8,389 nt of DNA from Actinomycetes bacterium (GCA_023402505.1 JAEYGD010000059.1:1-8389); one strand, 5' to 3'. Positions 1 through 5,921 are shown, numbered from the stretch's first letter. Numbers and translations: made by a program. Notes: a model not told the origin generated them from the sequence alone.

Positions 1-114
1 GGGCGGGCGGGTGGCGTTCGCGGCCACCGGCGCGGGGGCCTCCGCCCGGTCGGCGGTCGTTCGGGCAACGGCCGGCGCACCGAATCCGATCAGCCAGCAG
101 AGCAGACGGGCCAT
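1..114 (-). CDS. Unknown protein, N-terminal part, cut by the window edge
   Basis: An open frame starts with ATG at 114 and runs 38 codons without a stop to the window edge. The visible protein begins MARLLCWLIGFGAPAVARTT and then becomes rich in Ala, Pro and Thr. Most codons end in G or C, as expected for a real gene here. The start lies four bases past the stop of the zinc-ribbon gene, in another frame, with no good Shine-Dalgarno sequence, so translation would probably be coupled to that gene. The first 15 residues are hydrophobic and could begin a signal or membrane segment, but there is too little protein to tell. I do not recognise the family. The call rests only on the open frame, codon bias and tight spacing; it could be chance. 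Confidence 0.4.
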   Translation of the reverse strand, partial: MARLLCWLIGFGAPAVARTTADRAEAPAPVAANATRPP

Positions 115-118
115 CGGC

Positions 119-352
119 TCAGGCGACCGCGAGCCGCTGGGCGTCAGCCTTCGCGACGTCGTACTGGGCTCCGCAGAAGGTGCACTGCTGTACGTAGCGG
201 GTGCGGACCGGGACGAGCGGGACGAAGAACAGCGTGAACCTGGTCGACCGGCGGGTGACGACCTGGGCGGCGTGGTTGCCGCAGTTGCGGCAGACCTGCT
301 GCACCACGCCAGACCGGCTGACCTTGGTGCGGAGGCCGAAGATGAAGAACAT
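119..352 (-). CDS. Small zinc-ribbon protein with two CxxC motifs
   Basis: This 77-residue protein carries two CxxC knuckles, Cys21/Cys24 (CRNCGNH) and Cys57/Cys60 (CTFCGAQ), about 33 residues apart, the layout of a four-cysteine zinc ribbon. Between them lies an aromatic and proline-rich stretch, FTLFFVPLVPV (residues 39-49), which with the N-terminal MFFIFGLRTK matches the small bacterial zinc-ribbon family that has a conserved FF-PL-P core. It is full length for that family. The molecular role is not established; zinc binding is a safe inference, while nucleic-acid or protein binding is speculation. It has no convincing Shine-Dalgarno sequence. The gene lies downstream of the CHRD gene but is separated from it by a strong hairpin, so it is probably transcribed separately, perhaps with the truncated gene that follows. 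Confidence 0.8.
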   Translation of the reverse strand: MFFIFGLRTKVSRSGVVQQVCRNCGNHAAQVVTRRSTRFTLFFVPLVPVRTRYVQQCTFCGAQYDVAKADAQRLAVA

Positions 353-429
353 CGCCCGCCAGTACCCACCGGTGCGGGACTAATCACCTCGATCGGCGGC
401 CGATTCCCGGGCGGCGGCACCGCGTACGG

Positions 430-466
430 CGAAGGGGCACCCCCGACAGGCGGGGATGCCCCTTCG
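430..466 (-). terminator. Hairpin terminator after the CHRD gene
   Basis: The arms CGAAGGGGCA (430-439) and TGCCCCTTCG (457-466) are perfectly complementary. The stem extends inward by pairing 440-443 (CCCC) with 452-455 (GGGG) across one bulged A at 456, giving about 14 base pairs. It lies about 57 bases past the stop of the CHRD gene and before the zinc-ribbon gene. No U-tract follows, which is common for actinobacterial terminators. The hairpin is nearly symmetric and could also act on the other strand, but no plus-strand gene ends here. Confidence 0.65.
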
Positions 467-522
467 GATGCGTCACGCCCCTCGGGTCACCGAGGTGCCC
501 GGGCATCAGCCGGACGGAACCG

Positions 523-1332
523 TCAGCCCTCGCGGTGCTCGGAACCGCCGTGGTAACCGCCCTCGTCCCGGGCGTCGCCGTCCTTGCCGTGGTCCGGCTT
601 CTCGCCGTCCTTGGACCGGTCCGACTCCTCGCCGTCCTTGCCCCAGTGGTCCGACTCCTCGTCCTCGGAGCCCCAGCCCCGGTCCCCGCCGTCCTTCTCG
701 CGGTCGTGGGACTTGATCTGGCCGCGGATCTCGCCGTTCGGGTACTTGTCGGTGTGCACGTTGACGTACGTGACACCGGCCTTGATCGCGTCGACCATCT
801 CGCCGAACTCGCCCGGCTTGATGCCCTGGTCCTCCGGGCCGATGACGTCCGAGGGCTTGATCGTCCCCTCGATCGTGGCGGGAGCGTCGGGGCACTCCTG
901 GGTGCCCTTCGGCGCGCCGCCCTTGCCGTCCTTGATGCTCGAGCAGAGGAAGGCGATGATCCCGCCGCTCTGGTGCCGGCCGCCGAAGTGGATGTGCGCC
1001 TGCTGCACATCCCCCTCCAGGTGCTCGTACCTGAGCTTGTACCTGATCTCCCTGTTCTCCCCGTCGACGTGCGCCTCGAAGCGCCCGCTGCCGGGTGTCG
1101 AGATGGTGAGCGGGTCCTCCTGGTAGCCGTCGAGGCTCGCCTTCACGGCGAACCGCTCGCCCTTCGAGTCGCTGTGGCCCTGGTAGTCGCCCCGGTCGCG
1201 CGAGTCACTCCAGTCGCGCTTGTCACCGGAGTCGTCCCTGCCGTCGCCCATGGCGGCGCTGCCCGCGGCGGTCGCCGCCACCGCGGCGCCGGCCGCCAGC
1301 GCAACCGCCCACAGTCGGGTACGTCCCATCAT
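523..1332 (-). CDS. Secreted CHRD-domain protein with acidic repeat tail
   Basis: The 269-residue product begins with a signal-peptide-like segment: basic MMGRTR, then an alanine-rich hydrophobic core to about residue 28. A charged Asp/Arg/Ser linker follows (29-59), then a CHRD domain at about 61-208. Recognisable CHRD features are the opening FAVKASLDGYQEDP, the AHIHFG motif (112-117) and the closing YVNVHTDKYPNGEIRGQI (189-206). Cys130 and Cys147 could form a disulfide. The tail (209-269) is low in complexity, rich in Asp, Glu, Lys, Gly and His, and holds three degenerate 9-10-residue repeats. There is no LPXTG sorting signal or C-terminal membrane segment, so a free or loosely wall-bound extracellular protein is expected. 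The biochemical role of bacterial CHRD proteins is unknown. The start is supported by GAGGAG eight bases upstream; a second ATG follows directly. The gene appears to be monocistronic. Confidence 0.85.
   Translation of the reverse strand: MMGRTRLWAVALAAGAAVAATAAGSAAMGDGRDDSGDKRDWSDSRDRGDYQGHSDSKGERFAVKASLDGYQEDPLTISTPGSGRFEAHVDGENREIRYKLRYEHLEGDVQQAHIHFGGRHQSGGIIAFLCSSIKDGKGGAPKGTQECPDAPATIEGTIKPSDVIGPEDQGIKPGEFGEMVDAIKAGVTYVNVHTDKYPNGEIRGQIKSHDREKDGGDRGWGSEDEESDHWGKDGEESDRSKDGEKPDHGKDGDARDEGGYHGGSEHREG
575..658 (-). repeat. Three tandem in-frame repeats in the CHRD protein tail
   Basis: Three units start with the same plus-strand 12-mer TCGCCGTCCTTG at 575, 602 and 629. The first two units are 27 bases long and the third about 30. 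In the protein they read as ESDHWGKDGE, ESDRSKDGE and KPDHGKDGD-like segments. Because the units keep the reading frame, the copy number could vary between strains without breaking the gene. Confidence 0.75.
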
Positions 1333-1402
1333 CGTTGCTGCTCCTCACCTAGGTCAGGCCTGGCCAGGCTCAACGGGCTGACGGGTTCAGCCGGTTGAGG
1401 AC
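1333..1402 (-). promoter_or_regulatory. Structured 5' leader of the CHRD gene with alternative pairings
   Basis: Upstream of the ATG, the minus strand reads AGGTGAGGAGC (1350-1340), a strong ribosome binding site. Further upstream, 1369-1399 forms a hairpin: CTCAAC/GTTGAG (1369-1374 with 1394-1399), one mismatch, then GGCTGA/TCAGCC (1376-1381 with 1387-1392) and a 5-nt loop. A perfect 12-bp palindrome GCCTGGCCAGGC (1358-1369) and an 8-bp palindrome ACCTAGGT (1347-1354) lie between this hairpin and the ribosome binding site. The upstream arm of the hairpin in the RNA (UCCUCA-A-CC, 1401-1393) can instead pair with GGUGAGGA (1349-1342), giving eight pairs with one bulge and hiding the ribosome binding site. 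The pairings are read directly from the sequence; a regulatory role and a transcript start beyond 1402 are inferred. Confidence 0.45.
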
Positions 1403-1560
1403 ACAGGCGGAAGGCACCGCCCAGCGGGAGCGAAGTGTGACGAAACACCGGCACTCGACCTGAACAGCACCTATGCCGAAATAGTCACACATTCGGCCTT
1501 CAAAGGTGAGGAGCTTCCTTATTCGGTCGTCGGACTCATCCGGGGGGCGAGCCGACGCGC
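1403..1560. other. Intergenic stretch, no gene or clear promoter
   Basis: No frame with coding bias or a usable start was found here. The CHRD promoter should lie in this stretch, but I see no convincing -35/-10 pair. The stretch is relatively AT-rich for the window. It contains an inverted repeat GCCGAA-N11-TTCGGC (1475-1497) and, on the plus strand, a ribosome-binding-site-like AGGTGAGGAGC (1504-1514) with no start codon placed to use it. Confidence 0.5.
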
Positions 1561-1592
1561 GGGAGGAGCCGGACCGAAGCCCGACTCCTCCC
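1561..1592 (-). terminator. UUCG-capped terminator of the regulator/SRPBCC operon
   Basis: On the minus strand these 32 bases fold into a continuous 14-bp stem (including two G-U pairs) closed by a UUCG tetraloop. The outer arms are GGGAGGAG and CTCCTCCC. It starts 11 bases after the stop of the SRPBCC gene. C(UUCG)G is an exceptionally stable loop. No U-tract follows, as is usual in actinobacteria. Confidence 0.8.
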
Positions 1593-1603
1593 CGGGGCGG
1601 CGC

Positions 1604-2470
1604 TCAACCCGCCGCGGGCTCCAGGCCCGGCACCTCGCCCGGGAGCCAGATCGGCTCCCAGCCGGCGACCTCGTGGAAGCGGCGCAGCTCGTAGAGCCCG
1701 GAGACCGAGCCGGCCCAGGCCGCGTACGGCGGGTTGTCCACGTCGAAGCCGCTCTGTACGAAGGTCAGCTTCGTCTTGCCCGCCGACTCGGCGAGCTCCC
1801 AGGTGGTGACCCCGGTCGGCCCCCAGTCGACGGAGACCTTCCGGCCCGGCTCCAGGTCGACCACCTTGGCGGCGTGGCCGGACTCGAAGCCGCCCATCGC
1901 GTAGCGGCCGCCGACCCAGGGCTCGATGCCGATCGGGTACCCGAACCAGGCACTGGCCTGCTCCGAGTCGGTCAGCGACTCGTACACCTTGGCCACCGGC
2001 GCGTCGATGAGCATCTCGCCGCGCATCTCGGCGGAGGTGAAATCGACCTTGGGCAGCAGCGGCTGCCCCTCCAGGTGGGCCGCCAGGTTGGCGACCGACA
2101 GGGCCCAGAACGTCTGGAGTACGCCCCGGATGCTGCTGCCGCTCATCGCCTCGGCGAAGTCGAAGTGGCTCTGCGACACCGTCAGCACCGTCACGTCCGG
2201 CCCGTCCGGGCGGAGGCTGAACTCGGTGGTGGTCTCCACCCCGTCCAGCAGCCAGGCGAAGCGCAGGCTGCGGTCGTCGACGTGCAGCAGCCGCTGGTGC
2301 GGGGCGTCCCCCTCCGGGGTGTGGCGGCCCCAGAACTCGTACGCCGTCGGCAGCTCCACGCGGGCGTGCTCGGCGAACCACACGCGCAGCGCAGCGGGGT
2401 CGGTGAGGGCGTGGCGGACGGCCTCGACCGGTGCGGCGAGGCGGGCGTGCAGCTTCAACGGGTCACTCAT
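1604..2470 (-). CDS. Tandem SRPBCC (AHSA1-type) protein
   Basis: The 288-residue protein consists of two copies of the START-like SRPBCC/AHSA1 fold. The first module is about residues 6-135 and starts LKLHARLAAPVEAVRHALTD. The second is about 151-268 and starts MRGEMLIDAPVAKVYESLTD. Both show the family opening (beta strand, 'aPv..V...lTd..' helix, then WF) and a closing helix with Trp. Single-module relatives are about 150 residues, so this is a duplication or fusion. SRPBCC folds make a deep hydrophobic cavity that binds lipids, polyketides or other small molecules; no catalytic residue points to an enzyme, so a ligand-binding or sequestering role is likely but unproven. Its ATG overlaps the end of the regulator gene by eight bases (ATGAGTGA), with GAAGGGAA about nine bases upstream. 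It should be co-transcribed and translationally coupled with the regulator. No signal peptide is seen, so it is cytoplasmic. Confidence 0.88.
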   Translation of the reverse strand: MSDPLKLHARLAAPVEAVRHALTDPAALRVWFAEHARVELPTAYEFWGRHTPEGDAPHQRLLHVDDRSLRFAWLLDGVETTTEFSLRPDGPDVTVLTVSQSHFDFAEAMSGSSIRGVLQTFWALSVANLAAHLEGQPLLPKVDFTSAEMRGEMLIDAPVAKVYESLTDSEQASAWFGYPIGIEPWVGGRYAMGGFESGHAAKVVDLEPGRKVSVDWGPTGVTTWELAESAGKTKLTFVQSGFDVDNPPYAAWAGSVSGLYELRRFHEVAGWEPIWLPGEVPGLEPAAG

Positions 2471-3020
2471 GGTCCGTTCCCTTCGGATAGACGGCCACGG
2501 CGAGCTTGAAGGCGTCGCCCTCGGTGCCCCCGTAGCGCGTGAACAGGTCCTGCAGGGTCGTCTGCAGGTCGTGCAGGAACTCCTGGCGCCGCTCCGCGGG
2601 TACGCGGATCTCGCCGGACACCCCGACCGAGGGGAGCTCGGGGGCGGCGCGATCCAGCGCGGCGATGTCGGCCTGGACCTCCTCCATCAGGTCGAGCAGG
2701 TAGCCCAGGCTCAGCTCGTCGCGGGTCCGGCGCAGGCCGATGCGGCCGACGAGCCGCGGGGACAACCAGTACGACCGGGCGGCGGCCTGGTAGATGCCCT
2801 CGCTGATGCCCCGCACCCTGCGCTCGCTGACCTGTTCGACCAGGCCGGCGGCGACGAGCTGCTTGACGTGGTAGTAGACCCGCTGCGGCGTCTGCTCCAG
2901 CCGGGCGGCCAGCTCGGTGCAGGTGCGGGGCTCGGCCAGCTGCCGAAGGATCTCGACGCGCTGCGGTTTGAGCAGGACTTCGGCCTGCTCCAACTGCTCC
3001 AGGTACAGAACATCTCTCAT
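2463..3020 (-). CDS. ArsR-like winged-helix transcriptional regulator
   Basis: From ATG at 3020 this is a 185-residue protein with an N-terminal winged helix at about residues 8-75: LLKPQRVEILRQL, CTELAARLEQ, then the recognition helix TPQRVYYHVKQLVAAGLVE and a short wing. This resembles the HTH_20/ArsR-type fold, but none of the cysteine clusters that sense metals in ArsR/SmtB are present. The remaining ~110 residues are predicted to be helical and probably serve in dimerisation or ligand sensing. The frame stays open upstream to an ATG at 3101, but that extension would run through the -35 element, the palindrome and much of the preceding operon's terminator, so 3020 is preferred. No Shine-Dalgarno precedes 3020, so the mRNA may be near-leaderless. 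It is the first gene of an operon with the SRPBCC gene, a frequent actinobacterial pairing, and probably represses its own promoter. Confidence 0.87.
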   Translation of the reverse strand: MRDVLYLEQLEQAEVLLKPQRVEILRQLAEPRTCTELAARLEQTPQRVYYHVKQLVAAGLVEQVSERRVRGISEGIYQAAARSYWLSPRLVGRIGLRRTRDELSLGYLLDLMEEVQADIAALDRAAPELPSVGVSGEIRVPAERRQEFLHDLQTTLQDLFTRYGGTEGDAFKLAVAVYPKGTDHE

Positions 3021-3022
3021 GG

Positions 3023-3058
3023 CAAAATCAGTTTGTACGTACAAAACTTCTTTGTCAA
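3023..3058 (-). promoter_or_regulatory. Promoter of the regulator/SRPBCC operon
   Basis: On the minus strand a perfect -35 hexamer TTGACA lies at 3058-3053. A 17-base spacer leads to CAAACT (3035-3030), a poor -10 match. A start about seven bases further would put the transcript two or three bases before the ATG at 3020. The -10 is uncertain; ACTGAT at 3032-3027, six bases before the ATG, is the alternative but leaves a long 20-base spacer. Confidence 0.6.
3032..3045. promoter_or_regulatory. Operator-like palindrome in the regulator promoter
   Basis: TTTGTACGTACAAA is a perfect 14-bp palindrome lying between the -35 hexamer and the start codon. Binding here would block RNA polymerase. Winged-helix regulators bind such dyads as dimers, and the adjacent gene encodes one, so autorepression is the simplest reading. 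That link is inferred from position. Confidence 0.65.
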
Positions 3059-3068
3059 CTGGCACGAC

Positions 3069-3099
3069 GAAGGCCGCGCCGACGCACGGCGCGGCCTTC
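3069..3099 (-). terminator. Terminator of the tmsA-tmsB operon
   Basis: GAAGGCCGCGCC (3069-3080) and GGCGCGGCCTTC (3088-3099) form a perfect 12-bp stem with a 7-base loop, starting 14 bases after the stop of the methyltransferase gene. No U-tract follows. It separates this operon from the promoter of the regulator operon. Confidence 0.85.
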
Positions 3100-3113
3100 A
3101 CGGCGGCACCGGT

Positions 3114-4457
3114 CTAGGGCAGCCAGTCCGGGCGCAGCGGATAGGTGGACTCCCCGGCCGGACCGGTCCTCGTGGCGACCACCTGGTGCAACTGGATGCC
3201 GTTGCGCTCGAACGCCAGGCGCGAGCCGGCCATGTAGAGCCCCCACACCCGGGCCGTGCCCCCACCGACCTCCGAGACACAGAAGTCCCAGTGCTCGACC
3301 AGGTTGCGGCACCACGCCGCCAGCGTCAGCGCGTAGTGCTGCCGCAGGTTCTCCTCGTGGTGCACCTCCAGACCCACGTCGTGGATCTCGGAGATCAGCC
3401 GACCCGGGCCGGCCAACTCGCCGTCCGGGAAGACGTACCGGTCGATGAAGGCACCCGAGCGGTGCGGCGCCCGGTTGTCCGCCCTCGTGATGCAGTGGTT
3501 GAGCAACCGGCCGTCCGGCCGCAGCCGGTCGCGCAGGAAGCCGAAGTACGCCGGGTAGTTGCGGACTCCGATGTGCTCGGTCAGCCCGATCGAGGAGACC
3601 GCGTCGAACTGCTCGCGGGGGGCGTCCCGGTAGTCGAGGTGCCGCACCTCCGCCAGGCCGGCCAGCCCCTCCCGCTCGATCGCGGCCCGCGCCCACTGCG
3701 CCTGCGCCCTGGACAGGGTCACCCCGAGCGCCTTCACCCCGTACTCCCGGGCGGCGTGCCGCACCATGCCACCCCAACCGCAGCCCACGTCCAGCAACCG
3801 CATCCCGGCCTTGAGCGCCAACTTCTGCGCCACCAGGTCGTACTTGGCCGCCTGCGCCGCCTCCAGCGTGTCGTCCGGCGACCGGAACAGCGCGCAGGTG
3901 TACGTCATGGACTCGCCCAGCACCCGCTCGTAGAACGCGTTCGACACGTCGTAGTGGTGCGAGATCGCGCTGCTGTCCCGGGTACGGGAGTGCCGCAGCC
4001 CGTTCACCACCCGCTTCCAGCGGGGCAGCGCCTCCTGCGGCGGGGGCGGTGGCGGCAGCAACCGGTCCCAGCCCAGACCGCGCGCCAGGGCCAGCGCCTC
4101 GGCGAACGGCGGTACGCGCAGCCGCATCTCGTCCTTGAGCAGCCGCAACGCCTCGTACGGGTCGCCCGGGTGTACCCCCTCCAACCCGAGGTCGCCGCTC
4201 ACGTACGCCCGGGCCATGCCCAGGTCGCCGGGAGCGGTCAGCAGGTACGACAGGCCGCGCTCGGAACGGATGGTGAGGGTGAGGCCGGCGTCGGCCGGAC
4301 CGACGGCGCTGCCGTCGTACCCGGTCACCCGCACCGGCAGCGGGCCGGTGGTCAACGCCCGGACGACGTCGGACACGGTCGGACCCCGCCGCCGGCCTCC
4401 CGCCGGCGGTGTCGCGGGAGCGCTCGCCGCTCCCTGTTCTCGATCGATGAGGCTCAT
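3114..4457 (-). CDS. tmsB: Fatty-acid 10-methylene-forming methyltransferase (CFA synthase family)
   Basis: This 447-residue protein belongs to the cyclopropane-fatty-acid synthase / UfaA1 group of SAM-dependent methyltransferases. The N-terminal ~130 residues are the lipid-facing region, joined by a proline run (135-140) to the catalytic domain. Family landmarks are HYDVSNAFY (168-176), YTCALF with Cys188, the SAM loop LLDVGCGWGG (221-230), TEHIG with Glu294, His321 and Tyr375. The Cys, Glu, His and Tyr match positions that hold bicarbonate in CFA synthases. In tuberculostearic-acid pathways such enzymes methylate the double bond of oleoyl-phospholipid to a 10-methylene group. A plain cyclopropane synthase is the alternative, made less likely by the upstream reductase. 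ATG at 4457 overlaps the tmsA stop by four bases (ATGA) without a well-placed ribosome site, implying translational coupling. The frame is open upstream to about 5624, but that part is the shadow of tmsA. Confidence 0.88.
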   Translation of the reverse strand: MSLIDREQGAASAPATPPAGGRRRGPTVSDVVRALTTGPLPVRVTGYDGSAVGPADAGLTLTIRSERGLSYLLTAPGDLGMARAYVSGDLGLEGVHPGDPYEALRLLKDEMRLRVPPFAEALALARGLGWDRLLPPPPPPQEALPRWKRVVNGLRHSRTRDSSAISHHYDVSNAFYERVLGESMTYTCALFRSPDDTLEAAQAAKYDLVAQKLALKAGMRLLDVGCGWGGMVRHAAREYGVKALGVTLSRAQAQWARAAIEREGLAGLAEVRHLDYRDAPREQFDAVSSIGLTEHIGVRNYPAYFGFLRDRLRPDGRLLNHCITRADNRAPHRSGAFIDRYVFPDGELAGPGRLISEIHDVGLEVHHEENLRQHYALTLAAWCRNLVEHWDFCVSEVGGGTARVWGLYMAGSRLAFERNGIQLHQVVATRTGPAGESTYPLRPDWLP

Positions 4458-5836
4458 GCTCGTGCTACCGCCTTCTCGTACAGTCCGGTGAGCCGGTGGT
4501 CCGGGTCGTAGCGGTCCTTGACCGCCCGCCAGGTGTCGCCGCCGTAGAGCCGGTCGAACACCTCCCGGTCGTAGTACGCGTCGGAGTAGAGCGACTTGTG
4601 CCCGCCGAGCTCCGACACCTCGCGTTCGATCGCCCGGTTCACGTCGCCGTCGGCGGCACCCGGCGCGATCGGCACGCTCCCCCAGAAACCGATGTTCACG
4701 TAGTCCTGCCCCGGTCGCAGCGGGTACAGCGGCCAGGCCCGGGCCGAACCCGGGCCGGACGGTTCCCGCAGCCGCAGCGGACAGAGCCAGACCGGGGTCA
4801 TCCCCACGGCCCTGGCGAACCAGCGCAGGAAGTCGGCCGTGCGTCCCAACGGGATCTCCACGTCCTGCACGACCCGCTCCCGCGCCGGCTGGCCGCGCCA
4901 CCGGTCGATCCGCGCGGCCACCCGGTGCCGGTGCTCCAGCCGGACCAGCCGGTGGTAGACGTCGCTGCGCCGGAACCGTGCCGGCCAGATCCGCCGCACC
5001 ACCGGATGCTGCACCCCGAACGCCGCCGAACACCAGAACCAGTCGGTGTCCCAGCGCCACAGGTAGTCGTACGCGCTGAGCAGGTCGCGGGTACGCCGGC
5101 GCAGCGACCGGTAGTAGATGTCCTGGCCGGTGTAGTCGCTGACCGGCCCGACGTCGTCGGTGAACGTGCCGAGCACCAGGTACGACTCGCCGGGGCTGAA
5201 CATCACCCCGTCCATCGCGTCCACCGTCTCCCCCGCCCACGACCGGGTGGCGCTGACCTCCCCGATCGCGTCGGCCAGCTCCTCCAGCCGGGTGAACCGC
5301 ACGTTGCGCAGGGCCACGTGCCGGCCCACCGGCTGCAACTCGATGCGCAGCCGCGTCGCGTACCCGAGGCTGCCCAGCGAGTTGGGGAACGCCGCGAACA
5401 GGTCGGCGTGCGCCCCCTCGGGCCGGGCGGTCACGATCTCGCCCGCCCCGGTGAGCACGTCCAGTTCGGTCACCGACTCGTGCGGCAGCCCGTTGCGGAA
5501 CGACGTGGACTCGATACCCAGGCCGGTCACCGCCCCGCCCAGCGTGATGGTGCGCAGCTGCGGCACCACCAGGGGCATCAGCCCGTGCGAAAGGGTCGCG
5601 TCGACCAGGCTCTCGTAGGTGCACATGCCCTGCACGTCGGCGGTGCGGGCGGCCGGGTCGACGTGCAGGACGCCGCCGAGGCCGCTCACGTCCAGCCCGG
5701 GCGCGCGGGGGGTGTTGCGCGGCCGGAACAGGTTGGAGGTGCGCTTGGCGAGTCGGACCGGCTCCCCCGGCGGCACCTCTGCGTACGACCGCCGCAGCCG
5801 GGCCACCGCGTGGTCATGATCACGCACGGCGTACAT
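4454..5836 (-). CDS. tmsA: FAD-linked, DHCR24-like reductase for 10-methyl fatty acids
   Basis: This 460-residue protein has an FAD_binding_4 (PCMH-type) domain at about residues 20-170 and a cap/C-terminal domain. The flavin-binding stretch reads PQLRTITLGGAVTGLGIES (93-111), followed by SFRNGLPHE and a VLTGAGEIV strand. It closely resembles delta-24 sterol reductase (DHCR24) in the GxGIESxS motif, in QDVEIPL (324-330) and in GGHKSLYSDAYY (411-422). That resemblance suggests double-bond reduction rather than sugar or alcohol oxidation. Directly upstream of the methyltransferase, with which it overlaps by four bases, it matches TmsA/BfaA, which reduces the 10-methylene chain to 10-methyl in tuberculostearic-acid synthesis. 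No covalent-flavin His is obvious and no signal peptide is seen. The start is supported by a -10-like TAAAGT six bases before the ATG and by the lack of a ribosome site, as in leaderless genes. The symbol is assigned by homology and context. Confidence 0.85.
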   Translation of the reverse strand: MYAVRDHDHAVARLRRSYAEVPPGEPVRLAKRTSNLFRPRNTPRAPGLDVSGLGGVLHVDPAARTADVQGMCTYESLVDATLSHGLMPLVVPQLRTITLGGAVTGLGIESTSFRNGLPHESVTELDVLTGAGEIVTARPEGAHADLFAAFPNSLGSLGYATRLRIELQPVGRHVALRNVRFTRLEELADAIGEVSATRSWAGETVDAMDGVMFSPGESYLVLGTFTDDVGPVSDYTGQDIYYRSLRRRTRDLLSAYDYLWRWDTDWFWCSAAFGVQHPVVRRIWPARFRRSDVYHRLVRLEHRHRVAARIDRWRGQPARERVVQDVEIPLGRTADFLRWFARAVGMTPVWLCPLRLREPSGPGSARAWPLYPLRPGQDYVNIGFWGSVPIAPGAADGDVNRAIEREVSELGGHKSLYSDAYYDREVFDRLYGGDTWRAVKDRYDPDHRLTGLYEKAVARA

Positions 5837-5842
5837 GAGATC

Positions 5843-5848
5843 ACTTTA
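5843..5848 (-). promoter_or_regulatory. Putative leaderless promoter (-10) of tmsA
   Basis: The minus strand reads TAAAGT, matching the TAnnnT core of the -10 hexamer, followed by six bases (GATCTC) and the ATG at 5836. The transcript would start at or next to the A of ATG. No clear -35 hexamer was found, which is common in actinobacteria. Confidence 0.5.
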
Positions 5849-5921
5849 CGCGCTCAGAGTTGTTTCTCGTGGGATGTCCACGGTGGCCGATGGTGATTCG
5901 CGGCGCGGCGGCGGACACCCG

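Noticed and set aside
384..1010. Other open frames over the CHRD gene on both strands
   Set aside because: They consist of Arg/Ser/Thr or Val/Leu/Ala runs produced by the repeat-rich CHRD coding sequence read out of frame.
3021..3101. Longer regulator start at 3101, adding 27 residues
   Set aside because: The extension would be encoded through the -35 hexamer, the perfect palindrome and most of the preceding operon's terminator, and is not typical of the family.
3114..4457. Plain cyclopropane-fatty-acid synthase
   Set aside because: The family residues fit, but the overlapping DHCR24-like reductase makes a 10-methylene/10-methyl product more likely. It is kept as the alternative in the feature entry.
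1926..4511. 861-codon open frame on the plus strand across the SRPBCC, regulator and methyltransferase genes
   Set aside because: It is antisense to three well-recognised genes. Long antisense frames are expected in DNA with such biased third positions. Its protein has low-complexity Arg/Gln/Pro/Val composition and no recognisable domain.
4458..5624. In-frame upstream extension of the methyltransferase frame (to 836 codons)
   Set aside because: The extension lies out of frame over the reductase gene and has a biased Arg/Ala/Gly/Pro composition with no domain. The ATG at 4457 with ATGA overlap gives the expected family start.
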